Below are positions 9,280-17,902 of a stretch of 47,763 bases of DNA, piece after piece. The stretch lies in assembly GCA_964371945.1 (NCBI GenBank), contig CAYJPA010000044.1, positions 1 through 47,763 of the forward strand. Direction: 5' to 3'. Source of the DNA: CAYJPA01 sp964371945 (GTDB lineage Bacteria > Chloroflexota > Chloroflexia > Thermomicrobiales > UBA6265). Position 1 is the stretch's first letter. Each line of letters opens with the position of its first letter. The notes under the pieces are model-generated. The model had not been told where the DNA came from. It worked only from the letters and a program-made list of their open reading frames with translations, and ran no database searches. Made by a program: the position numbers and the translations under genes.

Positions 9280-10452
9280 ATGCTCGTTGCGCCACGCCGC
9301 AATACACGAGTCCTTCATGTCGGCGACGTCAAAATCGGCGGGGACAACCCGATTATCGTCCAATCGATGACAACGTCCGATACTCGCAATCCAGCCGCGA
9401 CCCTCAAGCAAATCCGTGAGCTTGCGGACGCGGGCTGTGAAGTCGTTCGGCTCGCCGTTCCCGACCGCAAGGCCGCGGCCGCTCTTCCTGACATTGTGCC
9501 CTTTTCGCCGGTGCCGCTTGTCGCCGATATCCACTTTGAGCACACCCTAGCGTTGACCGCTCTCGAGGCAGGCATTCACGGACTACGGCTCAACCCGGGC
9601 AACATTCGCAAACCGGAGTACGTGCGCGCGGTCGTCCGCAAGGCGAAAGAACGGAGCATCCCGATCCGGATCGGTGTCAACTACGGCTCAGTACCACCAT
9701 TTACGCCCGAATTTGTCGACGAAATGGCCGAGCGCGGCGCCGACCAAATCGATCTCCGCGCCGAGTGGATGGTGCGGACGGCACTCGGACACATCGCGAT
9801 CCTTGAAGAGCTCGATTTCTTCGACATCAAGGTCAGTTTGAAAGCATTCGAAGTGCCCGTCATGCTCGAGGCCTATCGCCGTTTTGCCAAACTCCCGAAC
9901 GATTACCCGCTGCATCTCGGCGTGACCGAGGCCGGCACGCCAAAGGCCGGCAGCGTCCGTTCCGCGGTCGGACTTGGCACCCTGCTCGCGCTCGGAATCG
10001 GCGACACGATTCGCGTCTCCTTGACCACCGATCCGGTCGAGGAGGTCTTTGTCGCCTACGAAATCTTGAAGAGCCTCGAGTTGCGGCAGAAGGGCGCGAC
10101 GATGATCGCCTGCCCCACCTGCGGCCGCGCCGAGGTCGATCTCTTCACCCTGGCGGCAAAGGTTGACGAGTTCCTACTGACCGTTACCGAGCCGATCCGG
10201 GTCGCCGTCATGGGCTGCGAGGTGAACGGCCCGGGCGAGGCGAAAGACGCGGACATCGGTTTGGCCGCGGGCCGGGCGATGGGAGTCATCTTCCGCAAAG
10301 GCAAGATCGTGAAGCGGGTCAAAGAAGCCGACATGCTTGATGAGCTCAAATCCGAAATCAACAAGGTCATCGAGGACCGCCGCAACGGCATCACCGACGA
10401 AATCGAAAACCCAACCGCCTACAAACCCCAGCTAACCCTAACGGCCGTTTAG
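9280..10452 (+). CDS. ispG: 4-hydroxy-3-methylbut-2-enyl diphosphate synthase
   Basis: IspG (GcpE) reduces 2-C-methylerythritol 2,4-cyclodiphosphate to HMBPP, the penultimate step of the MEP isoprenoid pathway, using a 4Fe-4S cluster. The 390-residue length fits the bacterial two-domain form. The TIM barrel is evident from VADIHFEHTLALTALEAGIHGLRLNPGNI. The cluster ligands are Cys278 and Cys281 (ACPTCGR) and Cys313 (MGCEVNGPGEAKDADIG), with Glu320 as the fourth ligand. AAGGAG seven bases before the ATG gives a strong ribosome site. It is 18 bp downstream of rseP and surely co-transcribed. The GC-rich palindrome just after the stop may end the transcript. Products feed menaquinone side-chain synthesis, linking it loosely to menA downstream. 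Confidence 0.97.
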   Translation: MLVAPRRNTRVLHVGDVKIGGDNPIIVQSMTTSDTRNPAATLKQIRELADAGCEVVRLAVPDRKAAAALPDIVPFSPVPLVADIHFEHTLALTALEAGIHGLRLNPGNIRKPEYVRAVVRKAKERSIPIRIGVNYGSVPPFTPEFVDEMAERGADQIDLRAEWMVRTALGHIAILEELDFFDIKVSLKAFEVPVMLEAYRRFAKLPNDYPLHLGVTEAGTPKAGSVRSAVGLGTLLALGIGDTIRVSLTTDPVEEVFVAYEILKSLELRQKGATMIACPTCGRAEVDLFTLAAKVDEFLLTVTEPIRVAVMGCEVNGPGEAKDADIGLAAGRAMGVIFRKGKIVKRVKEADMLDELKSEINKVIEDRRNGITDEIENPTAYKPQLTLTAV

Positions 10453-10484
10453 TCCTCGTGTGAATTGAGCCGCGCATCATGTAG

Positions 10485-10504
10485 GGGCGGTTCGTGAACC
10501 GCCC
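10485..10504. repeat. REP-like palindrome 1
   Basis: GGGCGGTTC and GAACCGCCC are a perfect 9-bp inverted repeat around GT, 32 bases after the ispG stop. It is flanked by GTAGG on the left. The diverged second copy (10682-10700) keeps only the left arm. It may act as a transcript end for rseP-ispG. Confidence 0.75.
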
Positions 10505-10510
10505 AACGCG

Positions 10511-10568
10511 AATCGTACGCCCGGCAACCGTTGCCCACGCGGCAATCCACAATCGATCATTTGCCGGC
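10511..10568. repeat. 58-bp direct repeat, copy 1
   Basis: Begins AATCGTACGCCCGG and ends ATCATTTGCCGGC. It is identical to copy 2 except for one C/T difference at position 28 of the core. It follows REP-like palindrome 1 directly, so palindrome plus core seem to form one unit of about 85 bp. Confidence 0.9.
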
Positions 10569-10705
10569 ATGGCAGTCTCGGGCAGAGCGACTCGCGGGCA
10601 ACCCCTGCCTGGCACGTATTTTCCCCCTTAAGGCATCCCATGTCGTCCAGCGAACATTAGTTGGTGTGACGCATCTTGCAGGGGCGGTTCGCGAAGTCCA
10701 ACGTA

Positions 10706-10763
10706 AATCGTACGCCCGGCAACCGTTGCCCATGCGGCAATCCACAATCGATCATTTGCCGGC
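10706..10763. repeat. 58-bp direct repeat, copy 2
   Basis: Second copy, 195 bp from the first and in the same orientation, with one mismatch. Its preceding palindrome has lost the right arm (GGGGCGGTTCGCGAAG then CCAACG), suggesting that copy 2 is the decayed one. Confidence 0.9.
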
Positions 10764-10779
10764 TTGTGGTTCGTGACAT

Positions 10780-10799
10780 GGGCGGCTCACGAGCCGCCC
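10780..10799. repeat. REP-like palindrome 2
   Basis: GGGCGGCTC and GAGCCGCCC form a perfect 9-bp inverted repeat around AC. It differs from palindrome 1 by compensating bases in the arms (TT to CT; AA to AG), which supports selection for hairpin structure. Confidence 0.75.
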
Positions 10800-10912
10800 G
10801 TACACTTGGCGTACGTTGTTCTTAGCGCAATCCGCCATCGCAAGCGGACATTTCGTAGACGGTTTATGATCGTTCCAATCTGATCGTCCGATTCCAAACA
10901 GGAGCGCATTCA

Positions 10913-11611
10913 ATGTCCTGGTTCACACCACCCGCCTCGACGCTGACCGCCGGCCAAGTCGCCTATCTCAAAACGATCGACAGCCCGACGATCGCTAACG
11001 CTGTCGAGGTCTTCGAGGTCCGCAACCGAACCGAGGGCTTCATCGGCGGCGGCGTCAAATCGCTCTTCACCGATCTCGGAGTCATGGTCGGCCAGGCCCT
11101 AACCCTCACGGTCGGTAATCCGACCGATCGCCCGGCCGGCCGCGATGGCTACTGGAAGATGTGGGAAGCCCTATCACAGATGCCCAAACCATCCGTTCTC
11201 GTGATGCAGGACATCAGCGGCGCCCCGAATCGATGCGCCTACGCCGGCGAAGTCATGGCCACCATGGCCAAAACCCTCGGCGCGGTCGGCATGGTCACGG
11301 ATGGCGGGTATCGCGACGTCAACGAGGTCCATGCCCTCGGTCTCCATTACTTCGCAAGCTACCACGTCGTCTCGCATGGCAATTTTGAGATTGTCGATGT
11401 CGGCGTCCCGGTCGCGCTCGACGGCGAGACGATCAACACCGGCGACATCCTGCACGGCGACGTCAACGGCATCGTCGTCATTCCCGCCGCGATCGCCGGC
11501 GGTCTTCCCGAAGCGGTGGGAAGGATTCAGGAGCGCGAGCGCCGTTTCATGGAGTTCATCAAGAGCGATCGCTTTTCTCTCGAAGCAGCGAAAGCTGGCA
11601 CGGGCTACTGA
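10913..11611 (+). CDS. RraA-like family protein (HMG/CHA aldolase type)
   Basis: Member of the RraA/demethylmenaquinone methyltransferase-like fold, 232 residues. The family includes divalent-metal-dependent 4-hydroxy-4-methyl-2-oxoglutarate and oxaloacetate-forming aldolases, and the RNase E inhibitor RraA. Visible signatures are SPTIANAVEVF near the N-terminus, the central GEVMATMAKTLGAVGMVTDG followed by GYRD, and GDILHGDVNGIVVIP, which includes the usual metal-site Asp and Arg region. It is longer than E. coli RraA (161 residues), as expected for the metabolic aldolase-like group. An AGGAG site precedes the ATG. The gene stands alone between the repeat patch and the ABC operon; no dicarboxylate pathway partner is close, so the substrate is unknown. 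Confidence 0.88.
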   Translation: MSWFTPPASTLTAGQVAYLKTIDSPTIANAVEVFEVRNRTEGFIGGGVKSLFTDLGVMVGQALTLTVGNPTDRPAGRDGYWKMWEALSQMPKPSVLVMQDISGAPNRCAYAGEVMATMAKTLGAVGMVTDGGYRDVNEVHALGLHYFASYHVVSHGNFEIVDVGVPVALDGETINTGDILHGDVNGIVVIPAAIAGGLPEAVGRIQERERRFMEFIKSDRFSLEAAKAGTGY

Positions 11612-11629
11612 GCCTCGATCGTACATTTC

Positions 11630-11659
11630 TTCACAAAGTCTCGGCGGTGTTGTTAGACT
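11630..11659 (+). promoter_or_regulatory. Candidate promoter of the ABC importer operon
   Basis: TTCACA (11630-11635) matches the -35 consensus at 5 of 6 bases; TAGACT (11654-11659) matches -10 at 4 of 6, with 18-bp spacing. It lies about 100 bases before the first gene of the importer operon. Confidence 0.4.
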
Positions 11660-11762
11660 TCCACCGGACTCGTGCGTCCTGCCCAAATGCTGCGGGCTTG
11701 CAATGGACGCGGATGAGATTTCGATGGGCCGCTGACGGTCCATCATTGGAGGTTCTCTCAGC

Positions 11763-12887
11763 ATGCGGTCGAACAATCGGAACCGGTTCGTCGCGCTCGC
11801 GTTGCTCCTCGTTGCGCTCCTACTCGCACCGGTGCTTTCGCTCTCGCCATCGTCCGCTCGCGCTCAAGCAGCGACACCCATCTCCTGTGAACCAGCCCCG
11901 CCCGCTGGTGAATCGATAGCCGCCACTCCCGCGGCGGCCGAGGTCGCTACACCGCCAGCTAACGCGATCAAAATCACGATGGGTTACGTCCCAGCATCGG
12001 TCTTCGCGCCTGTCTTCGTCGCCAAGGAGAAGGGCTACTTCGCTGAAGAAGGACTCGATGTCACGCTCGAACCGCTCCCCGGCGGTTCCGACATGGTTGC
12101 CGTGACCGCGACCGGCGATTTTGACGCCGGCATTGGCGGTGCCGGCCCAGCGTTCTGGAATGCAATCGACCTGGGGCTTCCAATCACCGTGATCGCCCCT
12201 GGTCATGCAGAAGGCAATCCGGTCGCGACACCGCTCATGATCTCCAAAGCCTCCTGCGAGTCCGGCGCCATACAGTCCGTTGCCGACCTAAAGGGCAAGA
12301 AGGTCTCGGTCAACGCCCGAGGCGCTACTGAATACTGGCTCAGCCAGGCCCTGGGAACCGCCGGACTGACGCTGGACGATATCGAGCTGCAAACTCTTGG
12401 ATTCCCTGACGCGGTGGCCGCGCTCGAAGGCGGCGCGATCGACGCCGCGATGGTCGGCGAACCGCTCGCCACCGCCGCGGAACAAAATGGCATCGCGGTT
12501 CGCCTGATCGCCGATTTCCCGGTACAGGATATTCAGCCCACCATCGTCTTCGCGAACTCGGATTTTCTCGCCGTCAACCCGGAAGCCGCGGCCGGCCTTG
12601 TCACGGCGTATCTCCGGGCCTGCCGGGATCTGGCGAATGATGGGTTCAGTGATCCAGCTAACCTCGCGATTATCGAGCAATATACCGGAGTACCGGCAAC
12701 CCTGGTTTCCCAGGCCGTTCGCCCGGTCTACGCGGTTGACGGTCACATCGACATTGAAGGACTGAGCAAACTGCAGTCGTTCTTCCGATCGCGCGACCAG
12801 CTCGAGTATGAAATCGATATCGATCCGGCAACTTTCGTCGACACGCAATATGTCGACGCCGCATTGGAGAAGCTCGGACCGGCTTAG
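11763..12887 (+). CDS. NMT1/SsuA-like ABC substrate-binding protein
   Basis: Secreted solute-binding protein of 374 residues from the NMT1/THI5-like family (sulfonates, nitrate, thiamine precursors, riboflavin and similar). A signal peptide (basic start, LALLLVALLLAPVLS core, ending near SARAQA) is followed by a Pro/Ala-rich linker. The mature domain begins KITMGYVPASVFAPVFVAKEKGYFAEEGL, the family's N-lobe signature. Two cysteines (PISCEP and SKASCESG) could pair. GGAGG lies ten bases before the ATG. It heads a three-gene operon with the ATPase (30-bp gap) and the permease, giving a complete importer. There are no thiamine, sulfonate or taurine enzymes nearby, and the ligand is not predictable from sequence alone. 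Confidence 0.93.
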   Translation: MRSNNRNRFVALALLLVALLLAPVLSLSPSSARAQAATPISCEPAPPAGESIAATPAAAEVATPPANAIKITMGYVPASVFAPVFVAKEKGYFAEEGLDVTLEPLPGGSDMVAVTATGDFDAGIGGAGPAFWNAIDLGLPITVIAPGHAEGNPVATPLMISKASCESGAIQSVADLKGKKVSVNARGATEYWLSQALGTAGLTLDDIELQTLGFPDAVAALEGGAIDAAMVGEPLATAAEQNGIAVRLIADFPVQDIQPTIVFANSDFLAVNPEAAAGLVTAYLRACRDLANDGFSDPANLAIIEQYTGVPATLVSQAVRPVYAVDGHIDIEGLSKLQSFFRSRDQLEYEIDIDPATFVDTQYVDAALEKLGPA

Positions 12888-12917
12888 CCGTTCACGAATA
12901 AGGAGCACCGCTCGACC

Positions 12918-13805
12918 ATGGCCGACGCAGCAGCACACGCAAGTGCTCGGCCCATTTCGCCACCAGGAATTGATGCCGTTCGGGGCGCCGCCTCCAACCC
13001 GGGAGCGGCCTCTCAGCCCCTCATCCAGATCAGCAACCTGAGCCAGCGATTCGATTCCAATAGTGGTTGGATTGACGCGTTGCGAAACATCAACGTCTCG
13101 GTGCCCATCGGCGAATTTTGCGTCATCGTGGGTCCGTCGGGTTGCGGCAAAACAACGCTTCTGCGCATTCTCGCTGGATTGGTACAGCCAACGAGCGGTT
13201 CAGTTTCGATGCTCAGATCCGATGGAAGAGTGCCGTCGAACGCGATGGTCTTTCAGGGTCGCTCGGTCTTTCCCTGGCTGACCGTCTCCCAGAACGTGGT
13301 GTACGGGCTCAAACTGCAAGGAATCAACCGCCGCGAGCGCGGATCGAAGGCAAAGGAGCTCCTTGGTCTGGTCGGGCTGAGTCGTTTTGCCAGCGCCTAC
13401 CCACACCAGCTCTCGGAAGGCATGCGACAGCGCGTGGCGATCGCGCGCGCCCTCGCGGTCGATCCCGACTTGCTCCTGATGGACGAGCCGTTTGGTGCTC
13501 TCGACGAGCAAACGCGTTTCCTCCTCCAGGAAGAAGTGCTGCGGATTTGGGAGCGGACACGAAAAACGGTGGTTTTCGTGACCCACTCGATCGACGAAGC
13601 GATGACGATGGCCGATCGGATCGTCGTCATGTCCGCCCACCCCGGAACCGTGCTTCGCGTCTTTGACGTTCCTTTCCCCAGGCCGCGAGAGCTGACCGCG
13701 GTTCGCTCCGATCCTCACTTTGCCGAGCTTTTTTCGGAGATTTGGGAGCTGCTGCGCCAGGAAGTAACACTCGCCCGATCTAAGGAAGAGAGCCTGCTTC
13801 GATGA
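12918..13805 (+). CDS. ABC importer ATP-binding protein, SsuB/TauB-like
   Basis: Cytoplasmic ATPase driving the importer, 295 residues. All motifs are intact: Walker A GPSGCGKTT (72-80), Q-loop Gln113, signature LSEGMRQR (165-172), Walker B LLLMDEP (about 185-191) and switch His223 (VTHSIDEA). The signature carries Glu in place of the usual Gly-Gly (LSGGM), a mild variation seen in this family. An extra N-terminal tail of about 34 residues rich in Ala/Pro precedes the ATPase fold. AAGGAG lies upstream of the ATG with long spacing (12 bases). The stop overlaps the permease start as ATGA, showing translational coupling. Confidence 0.95.
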   Translation: MADAAAHASARPISPPGIDAVRGAASNPGAASQPLIQISNLSQRFDSNSGWIDALRNINVSVPIGEFCVIVGPSGCGKTTLLRILAGLVQPTSGSVSMLRSDGRVPSNAMVFQGRSVFPWLTVSQNVVYGLKLQGINRRERGSKAKELLGLVGLSRFASAYPHQLSEGMRQRVAIARALAVDPDLLLMDEPFGALDEQTRFLLQEEVLRIWERTRKTVVFVTHSIDEAMTMADRIVVMSAHPGTVLRVFDVPFPRPRELTAVRSDPHFAELFSEIWELLRQEVTLARSKEESLLR

Positions 13806-14575
13806 CCAAGCGGGGTCGTCGCCGGTTGATTGAGGTTGCACTGACGGTCAGCGCGCCCTTGATTCTCCTCTTGATTTGGGAGGGCCTCTCCCGCTCCGGC
13901 CGGATCAACCGGATTTTTTGGCCTCCGCCATCGACACTGTGGGACACGTTCACAAATTTGATCGAAAAGGGCGATCTGGTCGATGATGTTCGGGTCAGCA
14001 CGGTTCGGATTCTGGCCGGTTTCGCGATCGGGGCGGTTCCCGGAGTGTGCCTGGGGCTGGCGATGGGCCTCTTTTGGCCGATCCGGGTGTTCTTGATGCC
14101 GATCGCGTCCGCGGTTTATGCAATTCCGAAAATCGCGATTCTGCCACTCGTTCTGATCGCGTTCGGTACCGGCGAAACGTCCAAACTGGCGATCATCGCG
14201 CTCTCGATCTTCTTCCTGGTCGTGCTCAACACAATGAGCGGCGTGATGACGATTGATCCATCGTTCAAAGACGTCGCCCGCAATTTCGGCGCAAACCGAT
14301 TTGAGCTCTTCTATACGGTCGCGTTCCCGGGTGCGCTGCCCGCGATCTTCACCGGACTCCGCTTGGCGCTCGGGTTCGCATTGATCGTGATTGTCGGAAC
14401 CGAATTTGTTTCCCAAACCAACGGGATCGGACACTTCGTGTGGGAGAGCTGGCAGACACTCGCAATCAAGAAGATGTATGTGGGCTTGATCGCGATCGGC
14501 CTCATGGGATGGGTTTTGACGCTTGGTCTCGAGCTGCTCGAGAAGCTCGTGTTGCCGTGGCGACCAAGCTCGTAG
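13802..14575 (+). CDS. ABC importer permease, SsuC-like
   Basis: Integral membrane permease of 257 residues (BPD_transp_1 family), with about six hydrophobic helices. The EAA loop that contacts the ATPase is visible around DVARNFGANRFELFYTVAFPGALPAIFTGLRLALG. Its start is fused to the ATPase stop as ATGA. Together with the preceding two genes it forms a full type I importer for a small organic solute. The last cytoplasmic residues (LPWRPSS) are typical for the family. The operon appears to end here; menA starts 44 bp later and could still be transcribed through. Confidence 0.94.
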   Translation: MTKRGRRRLIEVALTVSAPLILLLIWEGLSRSGRINRIFWPPPSTLWDTFTNLIEKGDLVDDVRVSTVRILAGFAIGAVPGVCLGLAMGLFWPIRVFLMPIASAVYAIPKIAILPLVLIAFGTGETSKLAIIALSIFFLVVLNTMSGVMTIDPSFKDVARNFGANRFELFYTVAFPGALPAIFTGLRLALGFALIVIVGTEFVSQTNGIGHFVWESWQTLAIKKMYVGLIAIGLMGWVLTLGLELLEKLVLPWRPSS

Positions 14576-14618
14576 CGCTGATTTGCCACGCGGCGCGTTA
14601 GTCAACCCGGTGGATTAA

Positions 14619-15578
14619 ATGATGACCGAACACACCCTACCCTCCATGCTGCAAACGCCGAGTCCGGCTGGACCCCGTCCGAGCACGTTTCGGATCTGGT
14701 TCCAGGCGGTTCGGTTCTTTTCCTTCACCGCGTCGGTGATCCCGGTACTGATCGGTTCGGCGTTCGCGCTAATTGACCGCGAACTGAGTGTGCCGCTCCT
14801 CCTGCTGATGATCGGCGCATCCGCTGCATGTCAAGCCGGCGCCAATCTCGCCAACGACTATTTCGACCATGTAAAAGGGATCGACACGACGGAATCGCTG
14901 GGACCAAGCAAAGTCATCCAGCAAGGCCTGCTAGCGCCGGCTCAGGTGAAACGCGGCATGTTGATCGCGTTCGGAATCGCAACGGCGCTTGGTTTGATCA
15001 TCGTGGCCCAAACCGGATGGGTAATCCTGGCGCTTGCGGTCTGCAGTCTGGGCGCCGCGTTCTTTTATACGGGCGGTCCCAAACCCCTTGGCTACATCGC
15101 GCTCGGCGAACTGACCGTCTTCATCTTCATGGGTCCGGTCATGATCGGCGGCGCCTACTACGTGCACGCCAACGAGATCACCTGGGAGGTGATCGTCGCA
15201 TCGATTGCCGTCGCCTCATTAGTCGCCGAGATCCTGCACGCGAACAACGTGCGCGACATCGACCTCGACCGGCAGGCAGGCAAGGTGACGCTCGCGACGT
15301 TGCTCGGACGCCGGTGGGCAAATCACGAGTATCTCGCTCTGATCGTCCTTGCGTATGCGGCCGTAATAGCACTTGTTGTGAGTTCGCCATCGTTATGGCC
15401 GATACTAATTGTCGCTGGAAGCCTGCCGGCCGCGATCGAACTGACGAAGCTCGCCTACTCCGCGGTCGACGTGAGCACCTTGAATCAACTTCTCCGCCGC
15501 ACCGCCGGACTGCATTTTCGATTCGGCGGGCTGCTCACACTGGGACTTGTCATTCGTGCCACGCTCGATCGGATCTAG
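14619..15578 (+). CDS. menA: UbiA-family prenyltransferase, MenA-like
   Basis: Membrane prenyltransferase of 319 residues, most like 1,4-dihydroxy-2-naphthoate polyprenyltransferase, which attaches the isoprenoid tail in menaquinone synthesis. The first Asp-rich site is NDYFDHVKGID (79-89) and the second NNVRDIDLDRQAGKVTLA (209-226); both bind the prenyl diphosphate via Mg2+. The GPSKVIQQGLLAP segment after site one also fits MenA. Eight or nine hydrophobic helices are evident. No other men genes are present. The 3' end overlaps the next gene by about 20-30 bases, so the two are likely co-transcribed. A different UbiA substrate cannot be ruled out. Confidence 0.85.
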   Translation: MMTEHTLPSMLQTPSPAGPRPSTFRIWFQAVRFFSFTASVIPVLIGSAFALIDRELSVPLLLLMIGASAACQAGANLANDYFDHVKGIDTTESLGPSKVIQQGLLAPAQVKRGMLIAFGIATALGLIIVAQTGWVILALAVCSLGAAFFYTGGPKPLGYIALGELTVFIFMGPVMIGGAYYVHANEITWEVIVASIAVASLVAEILHANNVRDIDLDRQAGKVTLATLLGRRWANHEYLALIVLAYAAVIALVVSSPSLWPILIVAGSLPAAIELTKLAYSAVDVSTLNQLLRRTAGLHFRFGGLLTLGLVIRATLDRI

Positions 15579-16473
15579 CGGCGTTGAAAACCTTCATCGA
15601 CGCTCCACGGATCGGCCGCCGCGGTTGAGCCGCCGGAGCTTCCTCTTGGGAGGTGGCATCGGTGTCGCCGCCGCGACCGGCTTAACTCTGCTCGAGGCCT
15701 ACCAGGCGCGTTACGTCAACCCCTATCAACCGCAACTGGAGAACGTTTCAATCCCGGTGCCGCCCGAGCATGCGGGGCTCACGGGACTGCGTATCGGCTT
15801 CATCACCGACACCCACGTCGGACCGTTCATCACGCCCGACGATCTCGCTCGAGCAACGCAAATTCTTGCGAATGAGCATCCGGACCTGGTTCTGCTCGGC
15901 GGCGATTACGTATCGGAATCCCCGCGCTACATTACTTCGGCCGTCGAGGTGCTATGGGAGCTCGTGCGTGAAGCACCGCTGGGCGGATTCGCGGTTCTCG
16001 GCAACCACGATCTCAGCGTTTCGCAACGGCGGGTCGAAGAGGTCCTGAATACCTCGGGAATTCCGGTGCTCCGCAACAGATCGGCATCGATCGCATACGG
16101 GAACGACACGCTCTGGATCGCGGGGATCGATGAAACGTTACTCGGCGATCCACTGCCGGAAGCGACGTTCGCTCAGATTCCGGCCGGCGCGGCGGCAATC
16201 GCCCTCTGGCATGAACCGGAGTACGCGGAAGAGGCCACTGCTCAGGGAGCATTCCTGCAGCTTTCGGGTCACTCGCATGGCGGTCAAATCCGGATTCCCG
16301 GCGTCGGACCGATTGGATTGCCAATCGGCGGCAAGCGGCACGTCATGGGCTTGAACGACGCGGCAGGAATGCCGATCTACACGGCGCGCGGCGTCGGCGT
16401 GTACCGGCCGCCGCTACGATTCAATTGCCCCCCCGAAGTCACGATCGTCACGTTGGTCGCTCCGAATAGCTGA
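15547..16473 (+). CDS. Tat-exported metallophosphoesterase, YkuE-like
   Basis: Calcineurin-like phosphoesterase of 308 residues. A twin-arginine signal (LSRRSFLLGGGIGVAAATG, residues 27-45) indicates folded export. Dimetal ligands are Asp88/His90 (ITDTH), Asp120 (GGDYVSE), Asn153/His154 (GNHD), the His in LWHEPEYAEE and HSHGG near the C-terminus, a complete set. YkuE-type enzymes act on lipid-linked or cell-surface phosphoesters; the substrate here is unknown. The start is ambiguous: TTG at 15547 or GTG at 15556, the latter ten bases after GGGA. Either start overlaps the menA stop (15578), so the two are translationally coupled. Confidence 0.9.
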   Translation: MSFVPRSIGSSGVENLHRRSTDRPPRLSRRSFLLGGGIGVAAATGLTLLEAYQARYVNPYQPQLENVSIPVPPEHAGLTGLRIGFITDTHVGPFITPDDLARATQILANEHPDLVLLGGDYVSESPRYITSAVEVLWELVREAPLGGFAVLGNHDLSVSQRRVEEVLNTSGIPVLRNRSASIAYGNDTLWIAGIDETLLGDPLPEATFAQIPAGAAAIALWHEPEYAEEATAQGAFLQLSGHSHGGQIRIPGVGPIGLPIGGKRHVMGLNDAAGMPIYTARGVGVYRPPLRFNCPPEVTIVTLVAPNS

Positions 16474-16516
16474 TCTTCACAAGACGAATGAAGAAACCTC
16501 CGGCCGTCGCCTCGCG

Positions 16517-16545
16517 TTGTGCGAATCGAAGGTTACGGCTAGGAT
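16517..16545 (+). promoter_or_regulatory. Candidate promoter of VWA gene
   Basis: TTGTGC (16517-16522), 17 bp, then TAGGAT (16540-16545). The -35 keeps TTG and the -10 matches at 4 of 6. It is 46 bases before the ATG. The same -10, TAGGAT, with a similar -35 appears before the ThuA gene. Confidence 0.4.
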
Positions 16546-16590
16546 GCGCGTACCCGATACCAGAATGCGCGATAACAAAAGGGGGAGTCG

Positions 16591-17790
16591 ATGAATCCGG
16601 AAGGTCGTAACCACCCATCCTTCATGTGGTCGTTCTTCGTTGCTATCCTGCTGGCGCTGCCCTTGTCGTTGATGCCGGGATTTGCGCCCGGTGGTCGCGC
16701 CGGCGCCCAAGCGACGAGTGTCGTCAATGTCGAATTCATTCTGGATAGCTCTGGCTCCATGGCCGAGGAAGACGCGACCGGTCAGTCGCGCATCTCATCG
16801 GCCAAGCAGGTGCTCGGAGAGGTCATCGACCAATTGCCTGAACGCGAGGGAATCAACGTCGGCTTCCGAGTTTATGGCCACAAGGGCAACAACACCGAAG
16901 CCGGCAAAACGGTGAGCTGCACCGCGACCGAGCTCAAAGTGCCGGTCGAAGGCGTTGACAAGGATGCTCTGCGCGATCAGGTCGAGAGTTATGAACCGGT
17001 CGGTTGGACACCCATCGCCCTCTCGCTGCGAGAATCCGGAAAGGACTTCCCGCCCGCCGCAACCGATGTCGTCAACGCTGTCGTGCTGGTCACCGACGGT
17101 CTCGAAACCTGCGGCGGCGACCCTTGCACCGCATCAAGGTTGATCAAGAGGGGTCCTTCAGCCGTGACGACTCATGTCATCGGTTTCGCGCTGGCGGAAG
17201 AGGAACAGGCGAATCTCCAGTGCATCGTCGATGAAAGCGGCGGACTCCTCCTCGGCGCGAACAATGCCTCGGAGCTGGGTATCGTCTTCTTCCAGGTGCT
17301 CGAAGAGTTGGAGGTCGTCGTCACCAACGGGACGCTCGAAATCGAATCGATCGGAGGTCTTTTTCCCAAGGCCACGATCGATGGCATCCAGGAAGCGACC
17401 GATTCCAATCCCTCTGGCGAACCGTTCACCGCAACGCTGACCGATTCCAATGAAATCGAGCTCCCGGCCGGCAAGTACGACGTTCACTGGGTCAACCCCA
17501 GCGGCGAGGTGAGCCACATCCAGATCGAGATCGAGAGCGAAAAGACCACGGTCATTCGCGGCTCGATCCTGCGCTTTCCCCACGGGGCCGGCGAAATCTA
17601 TGTGCTCAAAGACACTGCCGGAACCGTAATCTGGCAAGATCAAATCCAAATCGGAAATCTCGTTTGGGTGCTCCCCGGCATTTATCGCCTCGAGCTTTTT
17701 GAGCTCACTGGTGACGCCGTCCTGATCTCGATGGATGTCCAGACCCTTCCCGGTGCGGTGACCGAGATCTCGGTCACAACTTCGCCTTAG
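16591..17790 (+). CDS. Secreted von Willebrand factor A domain protein
   Basis: Exported protein of 399 residues with a signal peptide (hydrophobic FFVAILLALPLSLMPG, cut near RAGAQA). The VWA domain spans about 45-250. Its metal site is complete: D52-x-S54-x-S56 (DSSGS), Thr140 (VGWTPIA) and Asp169 (VTDGLETC). Cysteines in VSCTATE, LETCGGDPC and LQCIVDE may form disulfides. The remaining 150 residues look like two small beta-rich domains, of the carboxypeptidase-regulatory/ PEGA kind (GKYDVHWVNPSGE, GIYRLELFEL), with no anchor. VWA proteins of this type bind ligands or partner proteins by metal coordination. GGGGGAG precedes the ATG. It is a single-gene unit ended by tandem hairpins. Confidence 0.9.
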   Translation: MNPEGRNHPSFMWSFFVAILLALPLSLMPGFAPGGRAGAQATSVVNVEFILDSSGSMAEEDATGQSRISSAKQVLGEVIDQLPEREGINVGFRVYGHKGNNTEAGKTVSCTATELKVPVEGVDKDALRDQVESYEPVGWTPIALSLRESGKDFPPAATDVVNAVVLVTDGLETCGGDPCTASRLIKRGPSAVTTHVIGFALAEEEQANLQCIVDESGGLLLGANNASELGIVFFQVLEELEVVVTNGTLEIESIGGLFPKATIDGIQEATDSNPSGEPFTATLTDSNEIELPAGKYDVHWVNPSGEVSHIQIEIESEKTTVIRGSILRFPHGAGEIYVLKDTAGTVIWQDQIQIGNLVWVLPGIYRLELFELTGDAVLISMDVQTLPGAVTEISVTTSP

Positions 17791-17802
17791 TCTCCCCTTG
17801 CG

Positions 17803-17830
17803 GCGGAGCGTGGCTCGTGCCATGCTCCGC
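17803..17830 (+). terminator. First hairpin after VWA gene
   Basis: GCGGAGCGTGGC pairs with GCCATGCTCCGC (12 bp with one G-U), loop TCGT, 12 bases after the stop. No T-run follows; it is backed by a second hairpin 14 bases on. Confidence 0.6.
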
Positions 17831-17844
17831 GCCGTGATTCGCGA

Positions 17845-17871
17845 AACCGGGCGCCTTCATCGCGCCCGGTT
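17845..17871 (+). terminator. Second hairpin after VWA gene
   Basis: AACCGGGCGC and GCGCCCGGTT form a perfect 10-bp stem with loop CTTCATC, followed by GTTCGT. Together with the previous hairpin it very likely ends the VWA transcript, though the T-tract is short. Confidence 0.65.
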
Positions 17872-17902
17872 GTTCGTATGACAAGGGGACGGCGACGAAG
17901 GA

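Larger units (their letters stand above)
10453..10912. other. 460-bp gene-free region with repeats
   Basis: No convincing gene on either strand. The stretch is built from a duplicated 58-bp core, two near-perfect GC palindromes and filler, detailed in separate entries. Short open frames here use repeat sequence and have no ribosome sites. Confidence 0.8.
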
